From: Beaufortia kweichowensis | Lineage: Eukaryota; Chordata; Actinopteri; Cypriniformes; Gastromyzontidae | Direction of reading: 5' to 3' | NCBI GenBank assembly: GCA_019155185.1 | Contig: CM032794.1 | Location: 9,091,988-9,155,987 of the forward strand | DNA: 64,000 nucleotides | In this document: piece after piece, positions 46,701 to 58,740 of the stretch | Position numbering within the stretch: the first letter of the stretch is position 1 | Layout: each line of letters starts with the position of its first letter | The notes under the pieces: model-generated | Database searches by the model: none | Seen by the model: the letters and a program-made list of their open reading frames with translations, nothing else | What the model was told of the DNA's origin: nothing | Translations under genes and position numbers: made by a program

Positions 46701-47689
46701 AATGAAAAGAGGTTTATGTAAATCGATAAGGACTGCATAATGTAAATCTTTTCTTTTTTTCTAAAGGTCACTTCAACCTAGACACGGTCTAGAAATGTAT
46801 GTGAACACGAGCAGACTAAAGCCCTGCAGGGAGAAAATTCAACATGTTGTATGCTGGACAATGAAGTTTGCTTGCGGCTAACAAGACAGCAGAGCCAGTT
46901 TATTAGTAGTATGCATTGTTTTATGTAAACTATCAGTATAGCGTTTGATAGTTGTGGAAATGTAGAGCAGATATTATATTTTAACATTATTCATTAATCA
47001 TTACATTTTTTTTAAATGGTTACATTTCAAGTTATTTCAAATTTGAGGTATTCTTGATTCTGTTTAGAATGTTGTGTACATTAACTTGAACAAGTAGACA
47101 TCATTTGTACAGTCAAAACAAATACCTAATATGTTAATGGTGGATCTGTAGTCCTATGAATTTAAAAGTTTTTTTGATGTACGGTGCTGTGACATGCAGA
47201 TTAAAGCAGGGTTTTTGGTGATGGAGACTTAAACTCATTCGAGTCTCTGGTAGTCTAACATTGATGTTTAACAGACAGAAATTGGAAAGGCATATATACT
47301 GCATGTAGGTACCCTTTTGATGGATGAGGATTGCAGGCAGCTCATGAAACAAGATTAGCATGTGCGGGGTGTGTAAATGTTGTGTACCCTGTCTAGCATG
47401 AGTTATACGGTGGGGAATTATTTTGATCCCAGAATACATGGAAGTGATGGAACTATATCCCTGCACATGTTTAATGTATGGACTTTACACAGCATTAAAA
47501 AGTAAAAGGCCTGTTTCTGGTGCATGGCTGGTAGGAGCCACTGTCTTCATTTTTTATCATCATGGCTGAACATTGACTGATCAGGCCTGTTCTCTACAGG
47601 TCATTGCAATGCAATCCATTCATATATTGCTAGTCTGAAATCTTTACTGGTAGGTAGGTAGTGATTTCTAAATGCTTGCAGTCTTTGGA
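46701..47689. other. unique spacer
   Basis: AT-rich. The 110-codon reverse frame at 47134-47466 has no domain. Nothing else recognised. Confidence 0.42.
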
Positions 47690-48110
47690 TCAACTGAGAA
47701 TGCAGACATCTCAATTCCTCTGTTAATTAATACTAAGGGGTGTTTTGTATAAGAAGGATGCTGTACTCTGATGCGCTCTTGAGAGACAGAATTATTTAAA
47801 TTGATCGTTTATGCCATGCTGTACAGATCCAAAATAATGTGTGCAATTGTGGCGAAATGAATCCACTGCATTTGTTTGATGAATTTCATGTTTGGAAGCC
47901 ATGTTTTAATTTGGCACTGACTGCCAGTCTAAATGAGTTACAAATCACAAGGATGAGATGTGTCTGAAGTGACATGAGAGATAAGAGTAATCTGTTTTCA
48001 AAGAATACCCAATGGAAGGACATTGTGACAAGCGCTTTAGTCTGTGCAACAGCATTAGCATGCACGACAGACTGGTTTGTTTACCTGAGAGTCATGTTTG
48101 TATTCTCTGT
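47690..48110. promoter_or_regulatory. conserved-element-like block
   Basis: Repeat-free with CTGTTAATTAATACTAAG, TTTAAATTGATCG and TTTAATTTGGCACTGAC. Texture resembles a conserved non-coding element. Role inferred. Confidence 0.28.
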
Positions 48111-51100
48111 GGCATAAGTCCCTTTCTCTATTTTTTAGACAAAGAAAATGTTAAAGAAGATTACAAATCTAGAAGATATAAAACCTAAATGATTGGGCAT
48201 AAATTATGTATTAGAAAACCATTCCAGTGATAGACATGATACATTTTAGGAGCGCATATAATGGCTGTTATTTTCGGTTTGTGGGCCTGTCGCTGGAGTT
48301 AAGAATCCTTTCATCATTTTCCACCCACTGGTGTTTAAATGTGATGATAATGTTTTAAAAAAAACATAAGCCAGAAAGCAGAACAGAAAGATAAGTAATA
48401 TACTAGTACATGGATGGAGGGATGGAGAGAAGGTAGAGACTATTAATTAACTTTCCAGCCTTTCCAGTTGGTTGGAAGAGTGGGTTTGTTAGTTAAATGG
48501 TGGGTAAAGAGCTGATAGCCGTAGATGTAATGGCCCCTGAGAGCAGATATCAGGCTATTGGGCCTTTTTGCTTAAAGGCACATGCTGGCAGCAATGGACA
48601 CAGACAGACATTTCCACCCAAATCTCAGCTTTATCACAGTTGGATGGAGCGGGTTAGGATGAGATTGACAGCCCTCCCTCTCTCCCTTCCTTTATTCCCT
48701 TGTTTTTCAAACTTCTTTCTCACTGATGCCTGCCAGCTAGATAAGGTCGTCCCCTCTCTCCTCTCCTGCTCTCTCCACCATCAGCAGAGGGAAAACCACT
48801 GAGAAAATATTCTTCTCATTCTGTCAGAAGAGGTATCAGTCTTAAATGCCTCAGCAGAATGCATTTCCCCCTCACAAGTCAGCAGGTATTAAAAAGCGGT
48901 GTTGAAATAATTGATTCTGTCCCACCGGGAGACCATTATATTCCCTGTGCCCACTTGTAGCAGTGACAGGCACTATATGACATGTATACTTACACACGCA
49001 CACACATATTGTGACAAATACACACCCACTCACACCCTCGAAACACAAATATACATCTGAAAATCTGTATACACACGATGGCAGTTTTCTGCATGTGTTC
49101 CAGTTGTTTAGCAACCTGCCTGCATGCGGTGCCACTGCAGCATGGGTGTATTCGCTATTTTTCCCTGGCATTGCAACAATCTCTAGTAACACGGAGAAAA
49201 TCTACCCCGGAGTAACATGTAGTATAAATGGAAATCAGGCTTGGATCAGGGGGCCTCTCCCAGGGGGGATGCAGACAATGTAGAAAGATGGTTATTTACC
49301 TTGCATTAGGCCAAGCCTAATGTAAAACAGAGCGGCTGGAGGCTAGTGCATGTTCAGTTGATAAAGTAGGGAGTTATTGAACGGGGAATAACAAACATTT
49401 TGGATCAGTGGGTTACAGGAATCATTTTACATAGGCAAATAGGCCTGCAAAATAATGAAGACGTATGTCGTTGGAATATGGTTAAACAAACAGGCAATGT
49501 ATATATTATGCATGGCTAAATGTGTTAAATCCAATTCAGTATCTGTCGTTTTTCTCGAAAACAAATATTTCCAGGCCCTTAGGAAAATGAGCAACATGGC
49601 CAACTACACTAAACAAATATGTTATGGATCTTGATACTTTTTCTCTCGCCAGATGGAGGATCATTGTGGGACTGGCATATGCATACATATCATAATTTTC
49701 CAGTCTATCGTATATACTGCCTAAAAATTAAAGACAAGAAAAAAGATGTTTTTGTTGTATTGAAATCTGTCAGTGAGCTCATTGTCTTGTGTGATATCAA
49801 GGGATGCCAACACGTGGGTTTGATGATCATGTTGTATTCCATGTGTTGAATACTAAAGAGCAGATAGCCCTGCTTTGATCTCAAGGCACTGAACTAATAC
49901 TTCATCAATAACCGCCATTTTGTAGGAAGAGATTGCAAAGGTTGAACTCTGACAAACATCTGATTTCATTTTCTTTTTTAGAAAGCAATTTAAATGGAGA
50001 TCGTTCTCTCTTTCAGAAGTGAAAAGCACAGCAATTTTGCTTCTATCTTAGCAGATGCCTGCGAACGGCACGGAAATTCAACATTTTAACACAAAGTTAA
50101 ATTGATTTCTTCCTGGCGAAAGCTGGATAAAGACCACCCCTCCAGGCTATTAGGCAGGGCAGGAATATCTAGATGCATGGTGAATCTCAGAATGTCAAAC
50201 TGTTTTATCTTTGCTTTAAAATTGTGAAAATTCTATTCAGGTTACTGTAATAACTTGAGTAAATTGTTTGTGTTCACCCTCTGCCATAACAACAATTGGA
50301 GAGAGATAAATATGGTATAACACCACACAGACATTTCATATTCCAGTCCTGGGGGGCAGAGCAAATGGAGAAGGCAGCCAGTGACAGTTGTAATCTGTTG
50401 AAACCTCTGGTCAGCAACTCTCTGGCTCATTTGCTGTGAAAGGGTTTCACTGATCCTTTACAGCGGCAGAAGGCTGTATTATCATTCTGGACACATGTCC
50501 ACATAAGCAACTGCATTAGTAGACACACAAAATCAATCATTATATTCCTAGAATACATTTTATCCTTTTTTTTGCTTTGCAGCAACATCATCTAAGCATG
50601 ACGTGATGTAATGTGATGCAGTGCATTTACACACAAACTATTTTTTTCTTGCTCTGTCTGTCTTGTAAGTCTAAAACTCTTTGCTATCAGTCACAGTAAG
50701 GACACGGTAAGGGCAAACTAACCTTGCAGCTGTACTTGAGAGTTTTAAAAAAGTCATCTTAGTGACAAGGTAAAATCGTAGAACCTTGGTACTTTTTGAA
50801 GGGTTGCTGCAGAAAGGTTTAGAAACCTCTTTTAAAGGATCCAATTTGCTTTAGCTTGTCATTTTGTAAAATAAATTCTGCAGTTCTTTTTAAACGGTTT
50901 TTAAACAAACTAATGTTATGTAAATGATTTTCTCCAGCTTTGAATAAGAAAAAGTGTTGCCCTGAATTGTACACACATTCCTGTCATGGTGTCATTTTTT
51001 TATATTAACAGCAGTAGTTTTAAGATACAAAAACCTTTTGATATAACAGTGTTGTGCTGCATGTTCATGTATAACACTGGATAAGAAGATAATTGTATAT

Positions 51101-51832
51101 CATAGTGTCACTTTTAATGTGTTGCCATCTTCCTCATTAGTAAAGTGGCAGCAGAGAATGACAAAGAGAAAAATTGAGATATTTATGCATATGCCATTCC
51201 CACAATGATCCAGTGTGAGAAAAAAGGCTATAAGATGCTTAATGATTGTTTAGCAATATTAAAATATCAATTTTAAATGTGACATGATGAGACCACAGTT
51301 ATGTCTGTTGTTCAATAGTTTCATGGACTTCAACTATTTCAGTTTGTGTTCAACAGGAGGGTGCAGAATAAACCCAGGTGCATGCTGTATGTTTTTTTTT
51401 ATGGTCGTTTATGATTGTTGTTTGTCAGACGACATACTCCCAGTGAGATCTTAGGTAAGAGCCATGACACACTGTGCAACATCCACACTTTGGTCCCAGT
51501 CGCCATCATAGGATCAGTCATACTGTGCGTTTGTGTTGCAGACTTTTTGACACTAACAGGATCTAACGGACAGCAATATGACATACATTTATCAGATATG
51601 TATCAACAGTTTCACAATATTCTCTATATGACTTTTGGACGTTTAATCTGCAATCAAAAAATATGTCAAAGTAATCACATTCATTTTTTGACCTAATCCT
51701 TAGTCAATGTGCAGACAGAACTAACTGTCTGATTTTAACGGTCACATTTTGGATTTATTTAAAAAATAGTTTGTTAACTGGTGGTTAAATGGTTCTCTTA
51801 CAAACCATTTTAAAAATAACATCCTCATAACT
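48111..51832. other. unique spacer, mixed
   Basis: Frames at 48497-48802 (101 codons), 48872-49192 and 49011-49283 overlap on both strands with no domain. Short CA runs occur at about 48990-49005. The piece 50080-50185 is complex (GATAAAGACCACCCC, AGGCTATTAGGC). No gene recognised. Confidence 0.38.
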
Positions 51833-51880
51833 GGAATTGAACTTGCAACCTTTGTATTTGCAATTAGGCCTTAACCACAC
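51833..51880 (-). mobile_element. tRNA-like SINE head fragment
   Basis: The minus strand reads GTGTGGTTAAGGCC (A-box-like) followed after about 15-20 nt by GGTTGCAAGTTCAATTCC (B-box-like), the pattern of tRNA-derived SINE heads in fish. The body is not recognisable, and the distance and drift exclude a functional tRNA. Confidence 0.42.
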
Positions 51881-53416
51881 TAATTAAAAGAATGTAGCTT
51901 TAGAAACAATTAGTGGTAAAATGAAACAATTTTCCACCAACCTCTAAATTAACACATTCTTGCAATACTATAACCCTTAATTGACGTGACCTATAATGTG
52001 TATTATCTACATAAATCTATAAAGCTATAGTCTTGTTTTACTGCTGCTGCTGTAATGTCTTGCTCACTCTCTCCCATCAGCATTTTTTTATTGCTCAAAG
52101 GTTGCTCTTTTATAGCTCAGTAGACTTAAAGTAGTCCTTAGTTATGGCTAAATGTGATGATTAACAGCCATTGGTCATTATCCAGTTAGTCAAAAGAAAG
52201 CCTAAAATAGGTTAGTGCTGTTGTTGCTAATTTAGGTATATTTAGAGTGAAAACCATGATAACGTTAGACATGTCAAACTAACCTCTCTTTCGTTTCGCC
52301 CTCAGAACTTTCGTTCTGTCTTGTTTAAGTATTAGTTTTGTCTAGAATGTTTCACTCTAAATTTCTTTAGGACCCTGATATCTTCACAATTCTAAATAAA
52401 TCAGTTTTAGTTTTACATTATTGCATCTCTTCTGAAACACTAAAGGAGACACATTTGAGACACATTAATGTATTTTTTTTTTTAGGGGAAACGTCTAAGA
52501 AGCAGGAGATTTTTTTGTTAGCAAACCTAACTAAAGTTTATTACTATAAAGAACAACATAACTAAAATATTGTATACTGTTGATTGCCATGAATATAGCC
52601 ATTGGTGCTGATATGGCGGTAAAATTTAAATAAATAAATAACTAGAATATTAAAGTTCTTATTTTTTTGCATCTCTCTTACATTCTCTTGCATTCTCTGT
52701 TTTCATACTTAGACTTAAAATATTGGATATTTGACATTTTATTTAATTTATCAATGAAATAATGATATTAATAATAATATTTAAACGATTAATGGAAATT
52801 AACATTACTTTTTTCAGATTCTTTTTTTCCCTGGAAGGTCCTTTAACCTGTTATCTGTCACCATTCCTCAGAAGGAACACCTATGCTATTTCCCTATTTA
52901 CCTAACTATAAATTGATGAAAAGGTAGAAGACCTAAGATTTGACAAATTTTCATAACAATAAATATAAATAAAAAAGTTAATGTTACTGTAATTTATAAA
53001 AATACCTAAAATGATTTTTTTTAAAAACATTAAAAATGTTTGAAAAAATATCTAATGTCTAAAAATTTTCATATGGATACTCAATTTTTTTGCTGTGACA
53101 GTTGTCAGGGTAAGACCACTAGGCTGGAAAATGAAACATAAAGATGTTTATGTGTGAGAGAGAGGGCAGAATTCATAAGAAGCAGATTGACACTTATTTG
53201 ATAGCTTTTCAATAGACGATGGATTTCTGCAGAGGTGACTGAATCACCTGCCTATGGTCCAATGAGCAGGTCAGAATCAGAATGCATGCAATCTATATTT
53301 CTTCAATGAAAACAACTCCTGAAAGGCACTTTTCACATCAACCGGTTCTGAAAAGGCAAAACAAATACACATTTTCTCCTTGCATAAGCAGATTTTCAAG
53401 CTACAGTATAGTGCAT
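51881..53416. other. AT-rich spacer
   Basis: Very AT-rich with T and A tracts (for example 52471-52483 and 53019-53030). Nothing recognised. Confidence 0.45.
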
Positions 53417-53583
53417 GGGGTGCCTAAACTCGGTCCTGGATGGCCACTATCCTTCAGAGTTTAGATTCAGCTTGATTCAACACACGTAGTAGAATCTTGA
53501 TTAGCTGGTTGAGGAGTGTTTGATTAGGGTTGGAGCTCTGCAGGACACTGGCCCTTCAGAAGCAGACTTGGACACACCTGCTA
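53417..53583. mobile_element. palindromic MITE of a common teleost family
   Basis: The left arm GGGGTGCCTAAACTCGGTCC, then TGGATGGCCACTATCC, TTCAGAGTTTAG, is mirrored by the right arm, which in reverse complement reads CAGGTGTGTCCAAGTCTGC, TTCTGAAGGGCCAGTGTCC, TGCAGAGCTCCAACC. The centre holds GATTCAACACACG and GATTAGCTGGTTGAGG. The 167-bp unit folds back almost completely. I recall the family as widespread in fish; no protein is encoded. Confidence 0.78.
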
Positions 53584-54089
53584 TACAAGCTATAGTGTAT
53601 ACTAATATTTAGTAATGATTAGAAAATGTGTTATGTAATATCCATAATATATGACATGGTATAATCTTTCTAAAGGATACGTCAAGTGTGTTAATACATT
53701 AACGCGTGTTAATACATAAAATGTTTATAGAATATCTTTAAAAAATACATGCATGAACATCATGAGATATTTAGTTAACATTATTTGACAGGACCAGATA
53801 CTGTTATATCCAAGTTTTCCAGATCGTTCTCATCTATCCTAGTCCAACATTTGCTCATTTTATAGACTGAAAGCTCATTTCATTGTGCATTGTGTCTTTT
53901 TTCTGGCTTGTTGACAATAACAGCTGATGAGGGAGCTAATGTAATTAACTGTCATGGCTAACCTTGTGTTAAAGTGCGTCCATCAATCCTCACTCGATGG
54001 ATGTCAGTGTTGTATACATTCCTGCTTGGTCTTTATGAGAACACGATGACAATTAATCACAGTAAGAAATGCATTTACAAATCCTTCAC
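53584..54089. other. AT-rich spacer
   Basis: Non-coding. Near-duplicate TGTTAATACATTAACG/TGTTAATACATAAAAT words at about 53690-53720. Nothing else recognised. Confidence 0.42.
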
Positions 54090-54330
54090 CTGTTCATTTC
54101 AGAAGGCTTAGTCAATAATGAGCCGCAAACCACTGTGTTAAGAATTTGATTGTTTTTCAAATGACCTTTGCCCAGTGGGAATATGCATACTGTGCCACAG
54201 GATAGTGCCAAATCCGAAGCAGAATGCTTTGATGATCAATATATTGACTAGCAGGTCAGACAAGGTAATTACCAGCCGCTTTCAATCAATGTGTGACTCC
54301 TTCTCTAACCATTTATATCCTACCAGATAG
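54090..54330. promoter_or_regulatory. enhancer-like block with TAATTA palindrome
   Basis: Repeat-free. The perfect 10-bp palindrome GGTAATTACC sits at 54264-54273, close to GATGATCAATATATTGAC and CTTTCAATCAATGTG; GACCTTTGCCC at about 54163 is nuclear-receptor-like. One of the better enhancer-like textures. Role inferred. Confidence 0.35.
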
Positions 54331-54689
54331 ATGTTAGAACAATAAACAGGACGTTGCAAGTGGAATTATTTCAAGCACAGTTTCTCATTATGCGTTATAC
54401 TACACAGTGTGTAGTTTATAGCACTTCCAAATAGACTTTAGATGTTTTCATGATACACTAACGCATACTTAATTTTAGATGTACATCACCATGTATATGT
54501 AAAAGTAATGACACATAACAACAGTTTTACCAGTTGTTTTGAGTGATAATAAATCTCAGATTAGAGGCAAAATATGAGACTGAACTGATACTACTGCTGA
54601 TTCATGCTGGAAATGATGCAATGCTATGAACGGATCTTTTTTTCTTTTCTTTCATGTTTTTTCCACCGCAAGCTATTACAAGCTCATCT

Positions 54690-54860
54690 ATTAAAGAGAA
54701 CAAAAGGATGTTTATTTTGCACATTGGCCAGACAAGCAAATGAAACCTCTAATTAGTGATTCTCTCTGCAGCCAGTAAATTATTAATATTCCAATTTATG
54801 GCAAAATATTGAAATTCATGCCTGGCAGATCATGGCTGGGAGTGTGACGGATTTTGATTC
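54690..54860. promoter_or_regulatory. enhancer-like block
   Basis: Repeat-free with CCTCTAATTAGTGATTC, GTAAATTATTAATATTCC and GGCAGATCATGGCTGGG in close succession. The TAATTA/TTAATA clusters fit homeodomain-bound elements. Role inferred. Confidence 0.32.
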
Positions 54861-57800
54861 ATGGCTGCAAGGTGAGAGCCAAAGGGCTGTGACCTGAAAG
54901 GGAAGTTGAGTTTAATGATTTGAACCTGAACTGCAGAAGGTTGTAAACAGATCTGATGATGTCTTTGGGAAAGGGGCAAATGGTTTAAGGTACTTTAATT
55001 GCATCCTGTGTGCCTTTCTAACCTGGTGTTCTGGGAACACTGGACCTGTTAGTGTCATGCCACATTTGTTATTATCAAGAAAATGCTCAGGATTAGATGT
55101 TCATTCAAAATAATTTCCCAAAAGCATATGGACTTTGGGATTTCAAAAGCAGATCATTTTTTTGATAATGTTAAGTTTTGACTTTTTCATTTGTAAGTAA
55201 AAATGCCATTATACTCTTGAAAGTGTGAATTAAAGGTTGTTGCTTGCTTTAATTGAACTACAGTATAACTATAGCCATTGTCTTTTTGATGCTGGGATTG
55301 CTGGTTAGTCTCTACAAGCTACTTTATCACATATGACCGTTTAGCGTTCTAAGATAGCATGACCACATTATTTGTTCATCTTTACCAACAAGTAAAGTAA
55401 TTGCTGATACACGTGTTTAACTAGCAAAACCATCTTAGACAAGCAATTGGTCTAAGATTTTTCTATGAATGTTACATGTCAACAGTAAGTGACTTTAAAT
55501 ATAAAATGCTAAATGACTTATTGTTACTGGTGAATAAATTTATCATCAACCACAATGAATCCAACATACCCCTCAGCAACCACTAACTAACATGTTTTAC
55601 GTACTGATGTGTAAGCAAATGTTGTCTAGCCTACACAACCAAACACAACATAGCAAGCACTAGGGGTCTGCTGTTGGAGCAGACTGCTGTTTCCATCATT
55701 ATAACTGTGGGAAGCCTGTCGTGCACTTGTTTCATACTGTAGATGTGCCATAAATATCCTGATAGAAATCATGCCAATGATCATAAATAGCACAATGGCA
55801 ATGTCAGAGCATTGTTCAAACTTATAATTTGCTTCTATTGAAATAACTTAAAGTAACTAGAGTAACAGAAGATTGAAATTAGCTGGATTAACTGTAGTCA
55901 CTGTTTAGCTGTGCTGTTTTAACCTTTGTTTAAACTGAACAGGCCAAGGTCCACATCACCATTTTAAGACCTAAAGTGATATAGAGATGCTATAAATATG
56001 ATTTAAAGAGGCGAGAAGGCTCATTTATTGACATGCTTTTCTAAGCTGCTTGACAACCGAGAATTTATTACTTTTATTAGTTTGCAATAGTCATAGTTTT
56101 AATAATGTAATTTCTATGTGTTAGCTGAAATGGTTAGCTATATGTAATACATATCTATATCTGTATTTGAAAATTAAACCCACTGAAGTGAGAGGGGCTC
56201 TTCATTTCACAAGGTTCTTGCTCAAAGCTATGAATTTTCATTGGGACTGACTTGGACTGAATTGAAAGGCCAATCATCTGGCACAGCGAGTTTCGGTCAT
56301 AAATGCATCCAAACCTTGTTCAGTTTTGCAGTTATTTAATCAAAGTTATGTAATGCAAAGGCCTCTCTGCATACTTATGCTGGTGGAGCTTAGCCCATTT
56401 GTCTGGGTTTGAGTATTTCATATTTGCTTTGCACTTTCACGCTGCATAATCTTCCACGTGATCAAATCTTTTACTTTTTTGAAGAAGTGGGCTGTAATTC
56501 TCTCAAGTTTGCTTCACGAGGCCTCTTTCTATGTATGTTACTGTTGCAGAATTTCGATTGTAATTTTGTTCTTTCAAATTTGTGGCAAACACTGTTAAAA
56601 CATGCATTACAGATCACGCCTATTGTTTACCACACCTTTTCATCCTCTCGTGTCTTTCTCTCACACTTTCCCTTTCTCTCTTTTTCACTTATTGTGCCTC
56701 TCTCCAGTCCCATCTTCACCTCCCTTTGGGTTTCACACAGCTCATTATAGGGAGGACCTGCTGCACAGGCAGAAACAGTCTGAAAATTTCATTAAGAATT
56801 TATTGATGAGACCACACTCATGTGGAACACTGTTTACCCAATGATGGAGCCTCTAGTCTGCAGTGAGGGCGCCAGGCTTTGACGCTGTGGTAAGTTGGAT
56901 AAATGACATTACAATGGCCTCGCCATTACAGGCAGGGAAACATAGACCGGTGCACAGAGGCAGGATCTAGCTCGGGTCTGTATCAGGGTTTTCGCTAGCT
57001 GATAAGTGCATGTTTTTGGCAATCATAATGAGAATAAAATTAAAAACTGTACTTTTTAGGTGACCTGCTAAGTGATATGCTACCTTACAAATGAATGGTG
57101 TAACCTACTGGTTACTTTTGTTGTCAGATGAACAGCAATGAGTTTTAAAGTAGTATTTCCCAGTTCTGTGGACCAATAAGTAGGATCTACCACTTTCACC
57201 ATATGCTTGCATGTCAGTTGACCATTTTTTAATTCTTGTTATTCTGTGTTTTGCTCTGTCCAAGTTACTGTAGTCCTGGAACATGAAAAATAATATAATG
57301 TAGGTCTTAATTATCACAGATAAACAAAACTTACTGTATGTGTTAGATTTTCCTCCGAAGTTTTCCCATGAAGTGTGCAATTAAAAGTTATAGCACAAAA
57401 TAAACAGGAATTAAAGGACCATCTTTTATAAAGCATGTCTCATCGTCTGACACGTTGACCAGCACCAGCTTTTCTTAGAGGAAGGTCTGTTGAGTACATT
57501 TTGTACCAGAGACACAAAGACCTCAGATATGTTGTTGAATTTAGGACTGAGGTTACTGATAGTTTTAGCCTCCTCACCTGAAAGTCATTTGCTGTCTGGG
57601 TCTGTAATGTTTCAGAGAGGCATGAGTAAACAATGGCACACCACAAATGGTGGGGCCCACCCACAAGTGGTGACATCATGCACAAGTATATGTATAAAGG
57701 GTAAATAGTGTCAATGATGGTGATGGACAGATGTGTTATTTTGGGCTCGTTGGCTGCCCTTGAATACTGCATTTTTTTCTTATCTATTTTCTGTTCTTTC

Positions 57801-58439
57801 TATCTTTCCTGAATTTCAGATTTTTTTTTATTTAAAAAGTGTCAATCTTGTAAGCTATAGCAAGGCCACGGTAGGTTAGTGCCGGTGATTTTAATTTTTA
57901 ATCACTTTAATCAAACATAAATGGGAGGAAAGCAATTTTAGTATTATAAATTGTATTGTGCTGTAAAAGAAATTGCATCTCAAAGAAGAATAGCAGTTGA
58001 TTTTCTTTGTCTGCTTCTGCTTTGCATGCATTCAAGTGTGTAATTTATTGTTTTCCCCAGTTCATATGTAAATAAATACATTAAAAAAAGCTGTGTTATA
58101 TTTATCATATACTTAATGCGGCCTTTATGCAGAGTTAAATCACTCTAAATGGGCAATTGCAACAATAGTATAATTGACTTATAACACAGTGTGAGGCCCG
58201 ACGCATTGCAGGAGCTGAAGTCATGTCTCGTACGCCACTGTGAGTCTTAATGCTAGATAAGGAAAAAGAAATGAGGAACTCTTGCTTTATTTAAAATTGA
58301 TATTTTCAGCAAAGGCAGTATTATGTAAAGAAAACGTGATGAGCTTTGATATTGACAATAACAAAAAATTGCTAATCAGGAGCTAAATAGTTTGAGGAAA
58401 GTTATGGTCGATGGCAAATTTATTCACTTTTCTAAGTCA
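54861..58439. other. unique spacer
   Basis: Frames at 56409-56844 on the plus strand (up to 113 codons, Leu/Phe/Ser-rich from a pyrimidine tract) and 57440-57772 on the reverse strand have no domains. No dispersed repeat was recognised. Confidence 0.4.
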
Positions 58440-58740
58440 TTACCAGAATTGATGCAGTTAAGGGACATTACAGGTTCAGTAAATATCCAAGTGGCAGACA
58501 ATGAAATGAAGGCCCGATGAGATGAGGTCAAAGTTCAAATTTGATTTTGGTCTATTATTTGAGCTTTGGTCATTTCATTCCATATTAGACAGACCAATCT
58601 TATCAGAATAATCTCATCTTGCCCTCTGGATTATTGGACTCGTCTGGCCATTATCTTTCAGAGCCAATTTGTACTGTTTAAACAAGGATCCTATCAAAAA
58701 GGAATTAAGTGGTAATTAAAATGACAAAGTTTAAAGGAAC
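58440..58740. promoter_or_regulatory. enhancer-like block
   Basis: About 300 bp of repeat-free, complex DNA: AGGTCAAAGTTCAAATTTG (nuclear-receptor-like direct half-sites AGGTCA/AGTTCA spaced by one A), CTTATCAGAATAATC (GATA-like), TGGATTATTGG and GTGGTAATTAAAATGAC. Among the strongest candidates for a conserved regulatory element in the window. Role inferred. Confidence 0.36.

Noticed and set aside
51833..51880. A functional tRNA gene on the minus strand
   Set aside because: A- and B-box-like strings are present but no cloverleaf arms can be formed convincingly; fits a SINE head.
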